A stretch of 15,316 nucleotides of DNA from CBDUQI01 sp965369325 (GTDB taxonomy: Bacteria > Pseudomonadota > Gammaproteobacteria > Steroidobacterales > JBCBZW01), in NCBI GenBank assembly GCA_965369325.1, contig CBDUQI010000141.1:1-15316 (forward strand), given 5' to 3'. Positions 1 through 7,615 of this stretch are shown here, in pieces (positions within the stretch are counted from its first letter, which is position 1; each line of letters starts with the position of its first letter). Under the pieces are notes generated by a model. The model was not told the DNA's origin, did no database searches, and was given only the letters and a program-made list of their open reading frames with translations. The position numbers were made by a program, and so were the translations under genes.

Positions 1-1
1 C

Positions 2-433
2 AGTGCGGGTAGCCTGGCTGGCCAGATGGCAAAATGGCTTAACCTGCCGCATGCACCGGCGGCCGGCCAGGTGGTCGAGGGCGCAGCCGTTGCGTTGCTG
101 CGGATTGCCCCGCTTAGGTGGTGGCAAGTTGGTGGGGTGATGCCTGAGCCCGACCCTGAGCAGGCGATGGCACTGGATCTGTCGCACGCGTTCTTGCATC
201 TGCGGGTGAGTGGCGCGGACGCCGCCGTATTGCTCAACCGGCATCTACCCGTGGACTTGAGCGATACCGCCTTTGCGGAAGGGGCCGTCGCCTCGACCGG
301 GCTACATCATGTGAGCGTGACCGTTTGGCGCTCGGCGCGGGGATTCGAACTGTTTTTGCCGCGCGGCTATGCGTTATCGCTATACGAGATGCTGTTGGAG
401 AGCGCGGCACAGTTTGGCGTCCACGCAGGCTAA
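2..433 (+). CDS. soxG: Sarcosine oxidase gamma subunit, 5'-truncated by window edge
   Basis: This is the C-terminal 143 residues of a sarcosine oxidase gamma subunit. The frame stays open back to base 2 with no stop, so the ATG at 26 is probably internal and the true start lies before the window; the family is usually somewhat longer. Recognisable elements are a DLSHA stretch, a downstream 'LLNRHLPVDL' segment, and the closing FELFLPRGYALSLYEMLL segment, which follows the SoxG/GcvT-like fold. In heterotetrameric sarcosine oxidase (SoxBDAG) this subunit helps convert sarcosine to glycine, with the methyl group passed to tetrahydrofolate or released as formaldehyde. soxG is normally the last gene of the operon, and here too no sox gene follows; soxB, soxD and soxA should lie to the left. 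A short CGGCC/GGCCG stem follows the stop without a T-run. The family call is from remembered motifs and is fairly secure; a standalone GcvT-like protein is the alternative. Confidence 0.8.
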   Translation, partial: SAGSLAGQMAKWLNLPHAPAAGQVVEGAAVALLRIAPLRWWQVGGVMPEPDPEQAMALDLSHAFLHLRVSGADAAVLLNRHLPVDLSDTAFAEGAVASTGLHHVSVTVWRSARGFELFLPRGYALSLYEMLLESAAQFGVHAG

Positions 434-612
434 CCGGCCACTTGGCCGAGTATTGTTCATACCCAAGATGAGCGATGGTCGCCGCGCGCGCGGTGCGACG
501 TGCCGCTTCGATTGCCGCACTGCACTTAGGTTTTGCGGTGGCGAGCGCCAACAGGGCACCGCCTGATATGCAATAATCCGCGCCTTGCACATGACAACAA
601 GGTAGAACGCGC

Positions 613-2088
613 ATGCAAGCGGTGGTGGATCTTTTAAACGGTGTTATCTGGAGCCCGGCGTTGGTGTATCTGGCACTGATCGCGGGCCTGATTTATTCAA
701 TCCTCACCCGGTTTGTGCAGGTGCGTTTCGTGGGCGAGATGTGGCGCCTGCTGTTTAGCGGTAACAGTTCCTCGGCGGGCATCAGTTCTTTTCAGGCGTT
801 GTCCGTATCGCTGTCCGGCCGCGTGGGCACTGGCAATATTGCAGGCGTCGCGGCAGCCATTGGATTTGGTGGACCCGGTGCGGTGTTCTGGATGTGGGTG
901 GTGGCCTTTCTGGGTGCCGCCACAGCCTTTGTGGAGGCGGCGCTTGGGCAGATCTACAAAGAGGAATTGGACGGGGAGTATCGTGGTGGTCCGGCGTTTT
1001 ATTTTGAAAAGGCGATGGGGCAAAAGTGGTATGCGTGGGTGTTTGCTATCGCCACCATTCTCGCTACCGGTCTGCTGCTGCCGGGCGTGCAGTCAAACGC
1101 GATCAGTCTGGCGGCCGAGACGGCGTTCGGCCCGGGACAGATGGTCAATACCGCCTTCGGCGAGTTAGGCTCCACTCGCATTATTACCGCCGTAGTGGTG
1201 GTGCTGGTATTGGGTTTTATTATCTTCGGGGGCGTGCAGCGTATCGCCAAGTTCACCCAGGTAGTGGTGCCGTTTATGGCGCTGGCCTATATTCTCGTGG
1301 CGATGGCGATTATTTTGCTCAACATTAGTGAGCTTCCGAGAGTGATCGGCATGATCGCCGCAGATGCGTTCAGCCCGATGGCTGGCGTCGGCGCTGCTAT
1401 TGGCTGGGGTGTGAAGCGGGGTATTTACTCCAACGAAGCCGGCCAGGGAACGGGCGGGCATGCGGCGGCGGCCGCAGAAGTCGAGCATCCGGCGCAACAA
1501 GGGCTGGTTCAGGCCTTCTCGGTTTACATCGACACGCTGTTTGTGTGCTCTGCCACGGCCTTCATGATTCTGATCACCGGTGCGTACAATGTACACAATC
1601 CCGACGGCGGTTTTCTGGTTCAGAATCTGGGTGACCAGGTGGCGGCCAACAGCCCCTACTTTACCCAAACGGCCGTAGAGAGTGTGATCCCCGGTGTTGG
1701 CGAGCCGTTCGTCGCCTTCGCGTTGTTCTTTTTCTCCTTCACCACGGTGCTGGCCTACTACTACATCGCCGAGACCAACATCGCCTACATTCGCCGGACG
1801 GTAAAGATCCCCGGCATGGTGATGGCGCTGAAGATCGTGATCATGACCGCCGTTTTTTACGGGGCGGTGCGCTCGGCCAACCTGGCCTGGGGCATGGGCG
1901 ATATCGGCGTGGGCATCATGGCTTGGCTGAACATCGTTGGTATGCTCATCATTCTGGTCTTCTGTTCGCGCCCGGCGCTGCGAGCGCTGGCCGATTATGA
2001 GGAGCAGTTTAAGCGCAAGGTGAGTGAGTACACATTCGATCCCGACAAGCTGGGGATCAGCAATGCGCACTTCTGGTCGAAAAAGTAG
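613..2088 (+). CDS. AGCS-family sodium:alanine/glycine symporter
   Basis: A 491-residue inner-membrane secondary transporter that should import alanine or glycine with Na+. It has about ten or more hydrophobic segments. Family hallmarks are visible: GTGNIAGVA at residues 72-80 followed by GGPGAVFWMW at 86-95, LPGVQSN at 156-162, YSNEAGQGTGGHAAA at 272-286, and GLVQAFSVYIDTLFVC at 297-312. The variant NEAGQGTG in place of NEAGLGSA marks a subgroup of the family. Length is normal. The ATG at 613 has a weak AAGG sequence about ten bases upstream. The gene lies 179 bases after soxG and 133 bases before an aldehyde dehydrogenase on the same strand. Since sarcosine oxidase makes glycine, a glycine/alanine carrier next to it makes metabolic sense, but the exact substrate is inferred. 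No clear promoter or terminator is visible on either side. Confidence 0.93.
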   Translation: MQAVVDLLNGVIWSPALVYLALIAGLIYSILTRFVQVRFVGEMWRLLFSGNSSSAGISSFQALSVSLSGRVGTGNIAGVAAAIGFGGPGAVFWMWVVAFLGAATAFVEAALGQIYKEELDGEYRGGPAFYFEKAMGQKWYAWVFAIATILATGLLLPGVQSNAISLAAETAFGPGQMVNTAFGELGSTRIITAVVVVLVLGFIIFGGVQRIAKFTQVVVPFMALAYILVAMAIILLNISELPRVIGMIAADAFSPMAGVGAAIGWGVKRGIYSNEAGQGTGGHAAAAAEVEHPAQQGLVQAFSVYIDTLFVCSATAFMILITGAYNVHNPDGGFLVQNLGDQVAANSPYFTQTAVESVIPGVGEPFVAFALFFFSFTTVLAYYYIAETNIAYIRRTVKIPGMVMALKIVIMTAVFYGAVRSANLAWGMGDIGVGIMAWLNIVGMLIILVFCSRPALRALADYEEQFKRKVSEYTFDPDKLGISNAHFWSKK

Positions 2089-2210
2089 TTGATGCGACGA
2101 CAGCAGCGCGCCACCCTCCCGTGTGATGATACTGGCGGTTCGCGGTAACGCGTGAGTGTATTGCGGCGCTGCACCGGGCTGGATACAGGTGCCGCCCGCA
2201 CAGGGGCTGC

Positions 2211-2218
2211 AGGGGAGA
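2211..2218 (+). promoter_or_regulatory. Ribosome binding site that decides the aldehyde dehydrogenase start
   Basis: AGGGGAGA sits four to six bases before the ATG at 2222. It supports that ATG rather than the upstream in-frame GTG at 2156, which would add 22 residues with no resemblance to an aldehyde dehydrogenase N-terminus. Confidence 0.7.
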
Positions 2219-2221
2219 GCG

Positions 2222-3682
2222 ATGGTGAGTGGTTTGGTAAAGCCCTATTGGCGCAATTATGTCGACGGGCAGTGGTGCGATGGCGCGGCGGGACGCATCA
2301 AGGTAGACAATCCCGCGACGGGTGAGCCGCTCGCCGAGCAGGCGATGGCTGATGCTGCGGATGTGAATCGCGCCGTAGCGGCGGCGCGCCGATGTCATGA
2401 AAGTGGTGTGCTCACGGCAATGCGCCCGGTCGAGCGTGGGCGCATGGTCCGGCGCATCGGCGAGTATCTGCTGGAGCACAGGCAGGAGATTGCGCGCACG
2501 CTGACACTGGAGTCGGGCAAGCCCTTGTGGGAGGCCGTCATTGAGGCGGAAGGTGCAGCGCGCTACTTCGAGTACTACGGCAACCAGGCGGAGACGGTCG
2601 AGGGCCGCTCGATTCCACTTGGCGACGGCTATTTCGACTTCACCGTGCACGAGCCGTACGGCGTGTCCGCGCACGTTATCCCCTGGAACTACCCATTGGA
2701 AATGGCCGCGCGCTCACTATCTGCCGGCCTGGCGACGGGAAACGCCTGCGTTGTCAAAACGCCCGAACTGGATCCACTTAGCAGCGCGTGGCTGGCGCAA
2801 GCGGCCGAGGCGGCCGGGTTCGCCCCAGGCGCCGTCAATCTGTTGTGCGGGCTCGGCCGTGAAGCGGGTGCAGCACTGGTCGCGCATCCGGGCGTGAACC
2901 AGGTGGTCTTTACCGGCTCGGTGCAAACCGGGGTTGCGATTGCGACCGCCGCCGCGGCCAATGTCGTGCCCTGCATCCTGGAGCTGGGCGGTAAGTCCGC
3001 TGCGATTGTGTATCCGGATGCGGACCTTGATCGGCTGATGGACTCGGTACGGTGGGGCATTTTCTTTAATGCTGGGCAAGTCTGTTCCGCCATGTCGCGG
3101 ATCATCGTGCATGAGGATATTCAGCAAGAGGTACTGGATCGCGCCCAAGCGCTGGCGGGAGCCATGCAAGTGGGCCCGGGTATCGATCAGGACCGTTTCG
3201 GTCCGAGCATGGGCGCGATGATCTCCGAGCGACAACGCGATCGCGCGGCTAACATGTGCGAGCAGGCGGCTCAAGACGGTGCACAGGTGGTATCCGGTGG
3301 AGCGGCAGGCATAGATGCGGGTTGGTTCCTGCAGCCAACCGTGCTTACGCAGGTGGCACCGGAAATGACGATCGCGCGCGAGGAGGTGTTCGGCCCGGTA
3401 TTATCAGTATTGACCTTCCGCGATGATCAGCAAGCTATCGATCTGGCGAACGCCACTGAGTACGGTCTGGTGGGGGGCATATTCACCCAGGACATTGACC
3501 GCGCCATGCAGGCCGCGAGACAGATGCGTGCTGGGCAGATATTCATCAACGAGTGGTACGCCGGCGGTGTCGAGACGCCATTTGGGGGTTATGGTAAATC
3601 CGGTTACGGGCGCGAGAAAGGTCGCGAAGCTCTGTGGAACTATGTACAGACCAAAAACATTGCCGTGGCGTTGGGCAAGTAA
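2222..3682 (+). CDS. NAD(P)-dependent aldehyde dehydrogenase
   Basis: A 486-residue soluble enzyme of the aldehyde dehydrogenase superfamily, which oxidises an aldehyde to the acid with NAD(P)+. The full set of motifs is present: PWNYPLEMA (Asn156 for the oxyanion hole), VVKTPE with the cofactor-binding Lys179, FTGSVQTG of the Rossmann fold at 230-237, ELGGKSA with general base Glu254, GQVCSA with nucleophile Cys288, and EEVFGPV with Glu388. The start is placed at ATG 2222 because of the AGGGGAGA site; a GTG at 2156 is also in frame. It follows the AGCS transporter by 133 bases and soxG further left, so a role in betaine/sarcosine breakdown (betaine aldehyde or a C1 aldehyde) is attractive. 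That role is inference: sequence alone does not separate betaine aldehyde, succinic semialdehyde and other substrates in this superfamily. Nothing looks truncated. Confidence 0.93.
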   Translation: MVSGLVKPYWRNYVDGQWCDGAAGRIKVDNPATGEPLAEQAMADAADVNRAVAAARRCHESGVLTAMRPVERGRMVRRIGEYLLEHRQEIARTLTLESGKPLWEAVIEAEGAARYFEYYGNQAETVEGRSIPLGDGYFDFTVHEPYGVSAHVIPWNYPLEMAARSLSAGLATGNACVVKTPELDPLSSAWLAQAAEAAGFAPGAVNLLCGLGREAGAALVAHPGVNQVVFTGSVQTGVAIATAAAANVVPCILELGGKSAAIVYPDADLDRLMDSVRWGIFFNAGQVCSAMSRIIVHEDIQQEVLDRAQALAGAMQVGPGIDQDRFGPSMGAMISERQRDRAANMCEQAAQDGAQVVSGGAAGIDAGWFLQPTVLTQVAPEMTIAREEVFGPVLSVLTFRDDQQAIDLANATEYGLVGGIFTQDIDRAMQAARQMRAGQIFINEWYAGGVETPFGGYGKSGYGREKGREALWNYVQTKNIAVALGK

Positions 3683-3773
3683 GCACGCGGTCCCCTCGGG
3701 CGGCCCGTTAACGCGCCGGTGCACCCCGCCCCGACAGCGCTGAGCAGCGGCCAAAAAGCTGCGATATAGGTCA

Positions 3774-3802
3774 TTGTTTTTGTTTGCGCAAACGGCCACA
3801 AT
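3774..3802 (+). promoter_or_regulatory. Operator-like 12-bp palindrome in a possible pgi promoter
   Basis: GTTTGCGCAAAC at 3782-3793 is a perfect 12-base palindrome. It lies between a poor -35-like TTGTTT (3774-3779) and a poor -10-like CACAAT (3797-3802) spaced 17 bases apart. A dyad in the promoter spacer is a classic repressor position, and CG-centred dyads with TTGCG/CGCAA arms are common for LacI-type sugar regulators. The palindrome is certain; the promoter hexamers match consensus weakly, and regulator binding is inferred. Confidence 0.4.
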
Positions 3803-3805
3803 CGG

Positions 3806-3835
3806 CGCGGCCACTCCCCCATGTGGGGGGCCGCG
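3806..3835 (+). promoter_or_regulatory. GC-rich hairpin in the pgi leader
   Basis: CGCGGCC (3806-3812) pairs with GGCCGCG (3829-3835). Inside, a C-run and a G-run can add four more G-C pairs around an ATGT loop with a small bulge. No T-run follows, so it is not a standard intrinsic terminator. It lies 52 bases before the pgi start and could affect mRNA stability or translation, or end the upstream transcript in a factor-dependent way. Confidence 0.4.
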
Positions 3836-3887
3836 TCGGCGAGTAACTGGCGCGGTTCACCGATTTCTCTAATAGGACATCAATCCC

Positions 3888-5480
3888 ATGTCAGCGCAGA
3901 TCGCCTGGACCGAATACGCTAATGCGTTGTATTCACATAACTCGCTGGAGTTGTACCTGGATTGCAGCCGCATGCATCTGCCGCAGGATCGGGTGGATGC
4001 TCTGCAAGGTGCGCTAACGGGGGCTTTTGAGGCGATGGCTGCGCTTGAGCAGGGGGCGATTGCCAATCCCGATGAAGGGCGAATGGTGGGCCATTATTGG
4101 CTACGCGCGCCGCAGTTAGCACCCCACCCGGAGCTGCGTGCATCTATTGAGCAAACCGTGCAACAGGTGGAGCAGTTTGCTGGCGACGTGCTGAACGCGC
4201 GCATCTGCGCGCCCGGCAGCCAGCCGTTCACCGATGTTGTGTGCGTCGGTATTGGCGGCTCGGCGTTGGGGCCACAGCTGCTCGCGGACGCGCTGGCGGT
4301 GCCGGGGCGTGGGTTGCGCATGCATTTTGTCGACAACACAGACCCAGCCGGGATTGCCCGTTTGCTGGCACGATTAGGTGATGCCCTGGCCACGACGCTG
4401 GTGTTGGTTACGAGCAAATCCGGCAGTACCGCAGAAACCCGTAACGGCATGCTGGAAGTGCGCGCGGCAATGTCTGCGGGCGGGCATGATTTTACCTCCC
4501 AGTCGGTGGCGATCACCGGCGAGGGCAGTGCGCTGGATGATCAGGCACAAGGAGAGGGCTGGCTGGCGCGTTTCCCGATGCATGATTGGGTGGGCGGACG
4601 TACCTCGGTGCTCTCGGCTGTCGGACTGGTGCCCGCCGCACTGGCAGGGCTGGATATTCAGGCGTTGTTGCAGGGTGCGCGCGAGATGGACGAGGCTACT
4701 CGCTCCGCTGAGCTTGCTAGCAACCCCGCCGCCCAACTGGCGCTGGCCTGGCATATTACCGGTGAGGGGGGCGGTAAGCGCGATATGGTGGTGCTGCCGT
4801 ACAAAGATTCCCTGCTACTGTTCTCGCGCTACCTGCAGCAACTGGTGATGGAATCGCTGGGCAAGGGCACGGATCTTGATGGCCAGCCGGTGCGCCAGGG
4901 CATCGCGGTCTATGGCAACAAGGGCTCTACCGACCAGCACGCATACGTGCAACAGTTGCGCGAAGGGCTGGATAATTTTTTCGTCACCTTTGTCGAGGTA
5001 CTTGAGCACACCGGCGATCACGTCATCGAGGTGGAGCCAGGTGTCAGCAGCGGCGACTACCTCTCCGGCTTTTTGCACGGAACGCGTGAAGCCCTGGATG
5101 AGAACGATCGCCCGTCCATGACGCTGACCGTTGCCCGAGTGGATGAACGTCACCTGGCCGCGCTCGTGGCGTTATATGAGCGTGCGGTTGGGTTGTACGC
5201 AAGCCTGGTGAACATCAATGCCTATCATCAGCCGGGGGTGGAAGCTGGCAAAAAAGCGGCGGGTGAGCGGCTGGCGCTGCAGGCGAAGGTGCTGGATGCG
5301 TTACGCGCAGCCCCCGGCGAACGTTTTGCCCTCGACAGCCTGGCGAACGCAGTAGGGGCGGCTCAGAACACCGAGGCGGTGTACCAGATAGTACGCCAGC
5401 TGGCTGCCAACAAGCGCCGCATCAGGTTGCACGGTGAGCGCCATTTACCCGCGAGTCTGCAGGTGGAATACCGCCCGTGA
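3888..5480 (+). CDS. pgi: Glucose-6-phosphate isomerase, cyanobacterial-type
   Basis: A 530-residue cytosolic enzyme that interconverts glucose 6-phosphate and fructose 6-phosphate, linking glycolysis/gluconeogenesis to glycogen turnover. The two SIS sugar-binding domains are visible: GIGGSALGP at 121-129 and the phosphate-binding SKSGSTAETRN at 176-186, then GGRTS at 236-240, catalytic Glu322 in MESLGK, His351 in STDQHAY, and the Lys pair at 455-456 in EAGKKAA. The N-terminal stretch 'NPDEGRMVGHYWLR' (60-73) and the overall layout match what I remember of cyanobacterial Pgi rather than the E. coli type. Residues about 465-530 form a C-terminal extension resembling a small helix-turn-helix-like add-on. 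The ATG at 3888 has AGGA ten bases upstream. The stop overlaps the glgX start (GTGA), so the two genes should be translationally coupled. A palindrome and a GC hairpin precede the gene and may control it. Function is secure; the ancestry claim needs a tree. Confidence 0.96.
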   Translation: MSAQIAWTEYANALYSHNSLELYLDCSRMHLPQDRVDALQGALTGAFEAMAALEQGAIANPDEGRMVGHYWLRAPQLAPHPELRASIEQTVQQVEQFAGDVLNARICAPGSQPFTDVVCVGIGGSALGPQLLADALAVPGRGLRMHFVDNTDPAGIARLLARLGDALATTLVLVTSKSGSTAETRNGMLEVRAAMSAGGHDFTSQSVAITGEGSALDDQAQGEGWLARFPMHDWVGGRTSVLSAVGLVPAALAGLDIQALLQGAREMDEATRSAELASNPAAQLALAWHITGEGGGKRDMVVLPYKDSLLLFSRYLQQLVMESLGKGTDLDGQPVRQGIAVYGNKGSTDQHAYVQQLREGLDNFFVTFVEVLEHTGDHVIEVEPGVSSGDYLSGFLHGTREALDENDRPSMTLTVARVDERHLAALVALYERAVGLYASLVNINAYHQPGVEAGKKAAGERLALQAKVLDALRAAPGERFALDSLANAVGAAQNTEAVYQIVRQLAANKRRIRLHGERHLPASLQVEYRP

Positions 5481-7564
5481 CTGAGGGTATCGCGCCCGGG
5501 GCGGCAAGCCCGCTGGGTGCGCAGGTGCAGGTCGCTGGGACTAACTTTGCACTGCTCAGCCCCCGAGCTACCCGGGTGGAGCTGTTGTTATTCGCCGGGC
5601 CGATCTCGCCCGTGCCAGCGCGGGTGATTGAGCTTGCTCCGGAGACACATTTCAGCCACGGCGTGTGGCACGTTTGGGTGGAGGGCGTGGGCGCAGGCCA
5701 ACACTTCAACTGGACCTGCGACGGACCTCGCAACAGCGCCCGGCAGGGATGCCATTTTGATCCGTGTGACGATTTGCTTGATCCATACTCGCGCCAGGTC
5801 AGCGCTGCGCTATGGGATCGGCCAGTCGCCGAAGCGGGCACCATCGAGCGCCATCGACGCATGCGATCTGTCGTGTGTGAGGATGAGGATTTTGATTGGG
5901 GTGATGATCAGCCGCTGTACATTCCGCTGGAAGATACGGTGCTGTACGAGTTGCATGTGGACGGTTTCACGCGGCATCCCAGCTCGAACGTGCGCCACCC
6001 TGGCACCTTCGCTGGGCTGATCGAGAAAATCCCCTATTTGCAAGCACTGGGTATTACCCATGTGGAACTGATGCCGGTGTTTGCGTTTGACGAGCAATGC
6101 ATCCCCGAGGGCACCCGGGCTCGGGGGTTGCGCAACTATTGGGGCTACTCAACGCACAGTTTCTTTGCGTTACATGATGCCTACGCAGCCCAGCCCGGTG
6201 CGGTGCGCGATGAGTTCAGGCAGCTGGTCAAAGCCCTGCACGCCGCCGGTCTTGGTGTGGTGTTGGATGTGGTGTTCAATCACACCGCTGAGGGGGGGCC
6301 GGACGGCCCAACGATGAATTTTCGCGGCATCGGTAACGAGTTCTACTACCATCTGCTGGAGCAGGATAAACGCGAGTATCGTGATTACACCGGTTGCGGC
6401 AATACCGTTAACGCCAACCATCCGGACGTACAGCGCTTTATTCTCGATTGCCTGCAGTTTTGGGTGCGGGACATGCACGTGGACGGGTTTCGTTTTGATA
6501 TCGCCGCCGCGCTAACCCGCGATGAGGCGGGCGTGCCGCGAGACAACGCACCACTGGTCTGGGCGATAGAGTTGGATCCGGCGCTGGCCAACACTCATTT
6601 GCTGGCAGAATGTTGGGATGCCGCTGGCTTGTATCAGGTCGGCAGTTTTCCAGGCCGTCGCTGGACCGAGTGGAACGGGCGTTATCGGGACTGCGTACGC
6701 CGCTTCATGCGCGGTGATGAGGGGACGCTTGGGGAGTTGGCCGAACGACTGGCCGGCAGTGGCGACATGTATAGTGCCGGTGGTCGCAGCCCGCTTACCT
6801 CCATTAATTTCGTCACCTGCCACGATGGTTTTACCCTCAACGACCTGCTTTGCTATGAGCAAAAACACAATGAAGCGAACGGTGAAGATAACCGCGATGG
6901 CGCCAGCCACAATCTAAGTTGTAACTACGGAGTGGAGGGTGAGACCGACGACCCGCAGATCAACAGGCTGCGACGCCGTCAGGCAAAAAATTTCATCGCA
7001 CTGTTGATGCTCAGCCAGGGCGTGCCGATGTTGCTGGCGGGGGATGAGATGCTGCGCACACAAGGCGGCAGCAACAACCCCTGGTGTCAGGCGAACGAGA
7101 TCAACTGGGTCGATTGGCGTCTGGCGGAGCGCCACGCCGGGATGGTGCGTTTTGTGCAGCAATGCATCGCCTTACGCAAACGCCACGCCAGCCTGCGTCG
7201 CACGCGATTTTTAACGGGCAAGGCGGGCACCAACGGCGAGATGGCCGACGTTCGATGGCATGGCCGTCGTCTGGACCAGCCGCCCTGGGAGGATCCCGGT
7301 GCGCGCGTGCTGGCATTCACGCTAGCTGCGGTGCGCCCTGAGGAGGCGCATCTGCATGTGATGATTAACATGTCAGCACAGGCGCTTGCGCTGCCGATCC
7401 CGCGGATTCGCCGTTGCCGATGGCACCGTGCTGTCGACACCGCTCAGGCGCCGCCACACGACATTCACGTCCCTGGCGAGCAGCCGGTGATTGATGCTGG
7501 GGAGTATGTGTTGCATAGCCGGGCGTTGGTCGTGTTGGAAGGTGTTCGCGCGCCGCTCAGCTAA
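5477..7564 (+). CDS. glgX: Glycogen debranching enzyme (GH13, isoamylase type)
   Basis: A 695-residue enzyme that hydrolyses alpha-1,6 branches of glycogen, normally after phosphorylase has shortened the outer chains. Order of parts: an N-terminal CBM48-like beta domain (residues about 12-100, 'GTNFALLSPRATRVELLLF'), then the GH13 barrel. The four GH13 regions are intact: DVVFNH at 264-269, GFRFD with nucleophile Asp341, LLAECW with acid/base Glu378, and VTCHD with the transition-state Asp450. The barrel strand 'YWGYSTHSFFAL' at 221-232 is typical of isoamylase/GlgX. Length fits GlgX. The start is a GTG at 5477 that overlaps the pgi stop by four bases; translation probably depends on ribosomes finishing pgi. 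No other glg gene is in the window. The downstream gene is convergent, 51 bases away, with no convincing terminator between. TreX-like isoamylase is the nearest alternative name. Confidence 0.95.
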   Translation: MTEGIAPGAASPLGAQVQVAGTNFALLSPRATRVELLLFAGPISPVPARVIELAPETHFSHGVWHVWVEGVGAGQHFNWTCDGPRNSARQGCHFDPCDDLLDPYSRQVSAALWDRPVAEAGTIERHRRMRSVVCEDEDFDWGDDQPLYIPLEDTVLYELHVDGFTRHPSSNVRHPGTFAGLIEKIPYLQALGITHVELMPVFAFDEQCIPEGTRARGLRNYWGYSTHSFFALHDAYAAQPGAVRDEFRQLVKALHAAGLGVVLDVVFNHTAEGGPDGPTMNFRGIGNEFYYHLLEQDKREYRDYTGCGNTVNANHPDVQRFILDCLQFWVRDMHVDGFRFDIAAALTRDEAGVPRDNAPLVWAIELDPALANTHLLAECWDAAGLYQVGSFPGRRWTEWNGRYRDCVRRFMRGDEGTLGELAERLAGSGDMYSAGGRSPLTSINFVTCHDGFTLNDLLCYEQKHNEANGEDNRDGASHNLSCNYGVEGETDDPQINRLRRRQAKNFIALLMLSQGVPMLLAGDEMLRTQGGSNNPWCQANEINWVDWRLAERHAGMVRFVQQCIALRKRHASLRRTRFLTGKAGTNGEMADVRWHGRRLDQPPWEDPGARVLAFTLAAVRPEEAHLHVMINMSAQALALPIPRIRRCRWHRAVDTAQAPPHDIHVPGEQPVIDAGEYVLHSRALVVLEGVRAPLS

Positions 7565-7615
7565 AACGACGCCGTCCCACGGTGCGCTCGCGCAACACAA
7601 CAAGAGGTTGCCTGA

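Noticed and set aside
435..448. CGGCC/GGCCG stem after soxG as a terminator
   Set aside because: Five base pairs and no T-run; too weak to call.
1165..2070. A 301-codon open frame on the minus strand
   Set aside because: It lies wholly inside the transporter gene in antisense; its translation is His/Arg-rich with no domain, as expected for the reverse of a membrane-protein gene in GC-rich DNA.
7583..7594. Short palindrome TGCGCTCGCGCA between glgX and the convergent gene
   Set aside because: Only five base pairs, almost no loop and no T-run on either strand, so not called a terminator.
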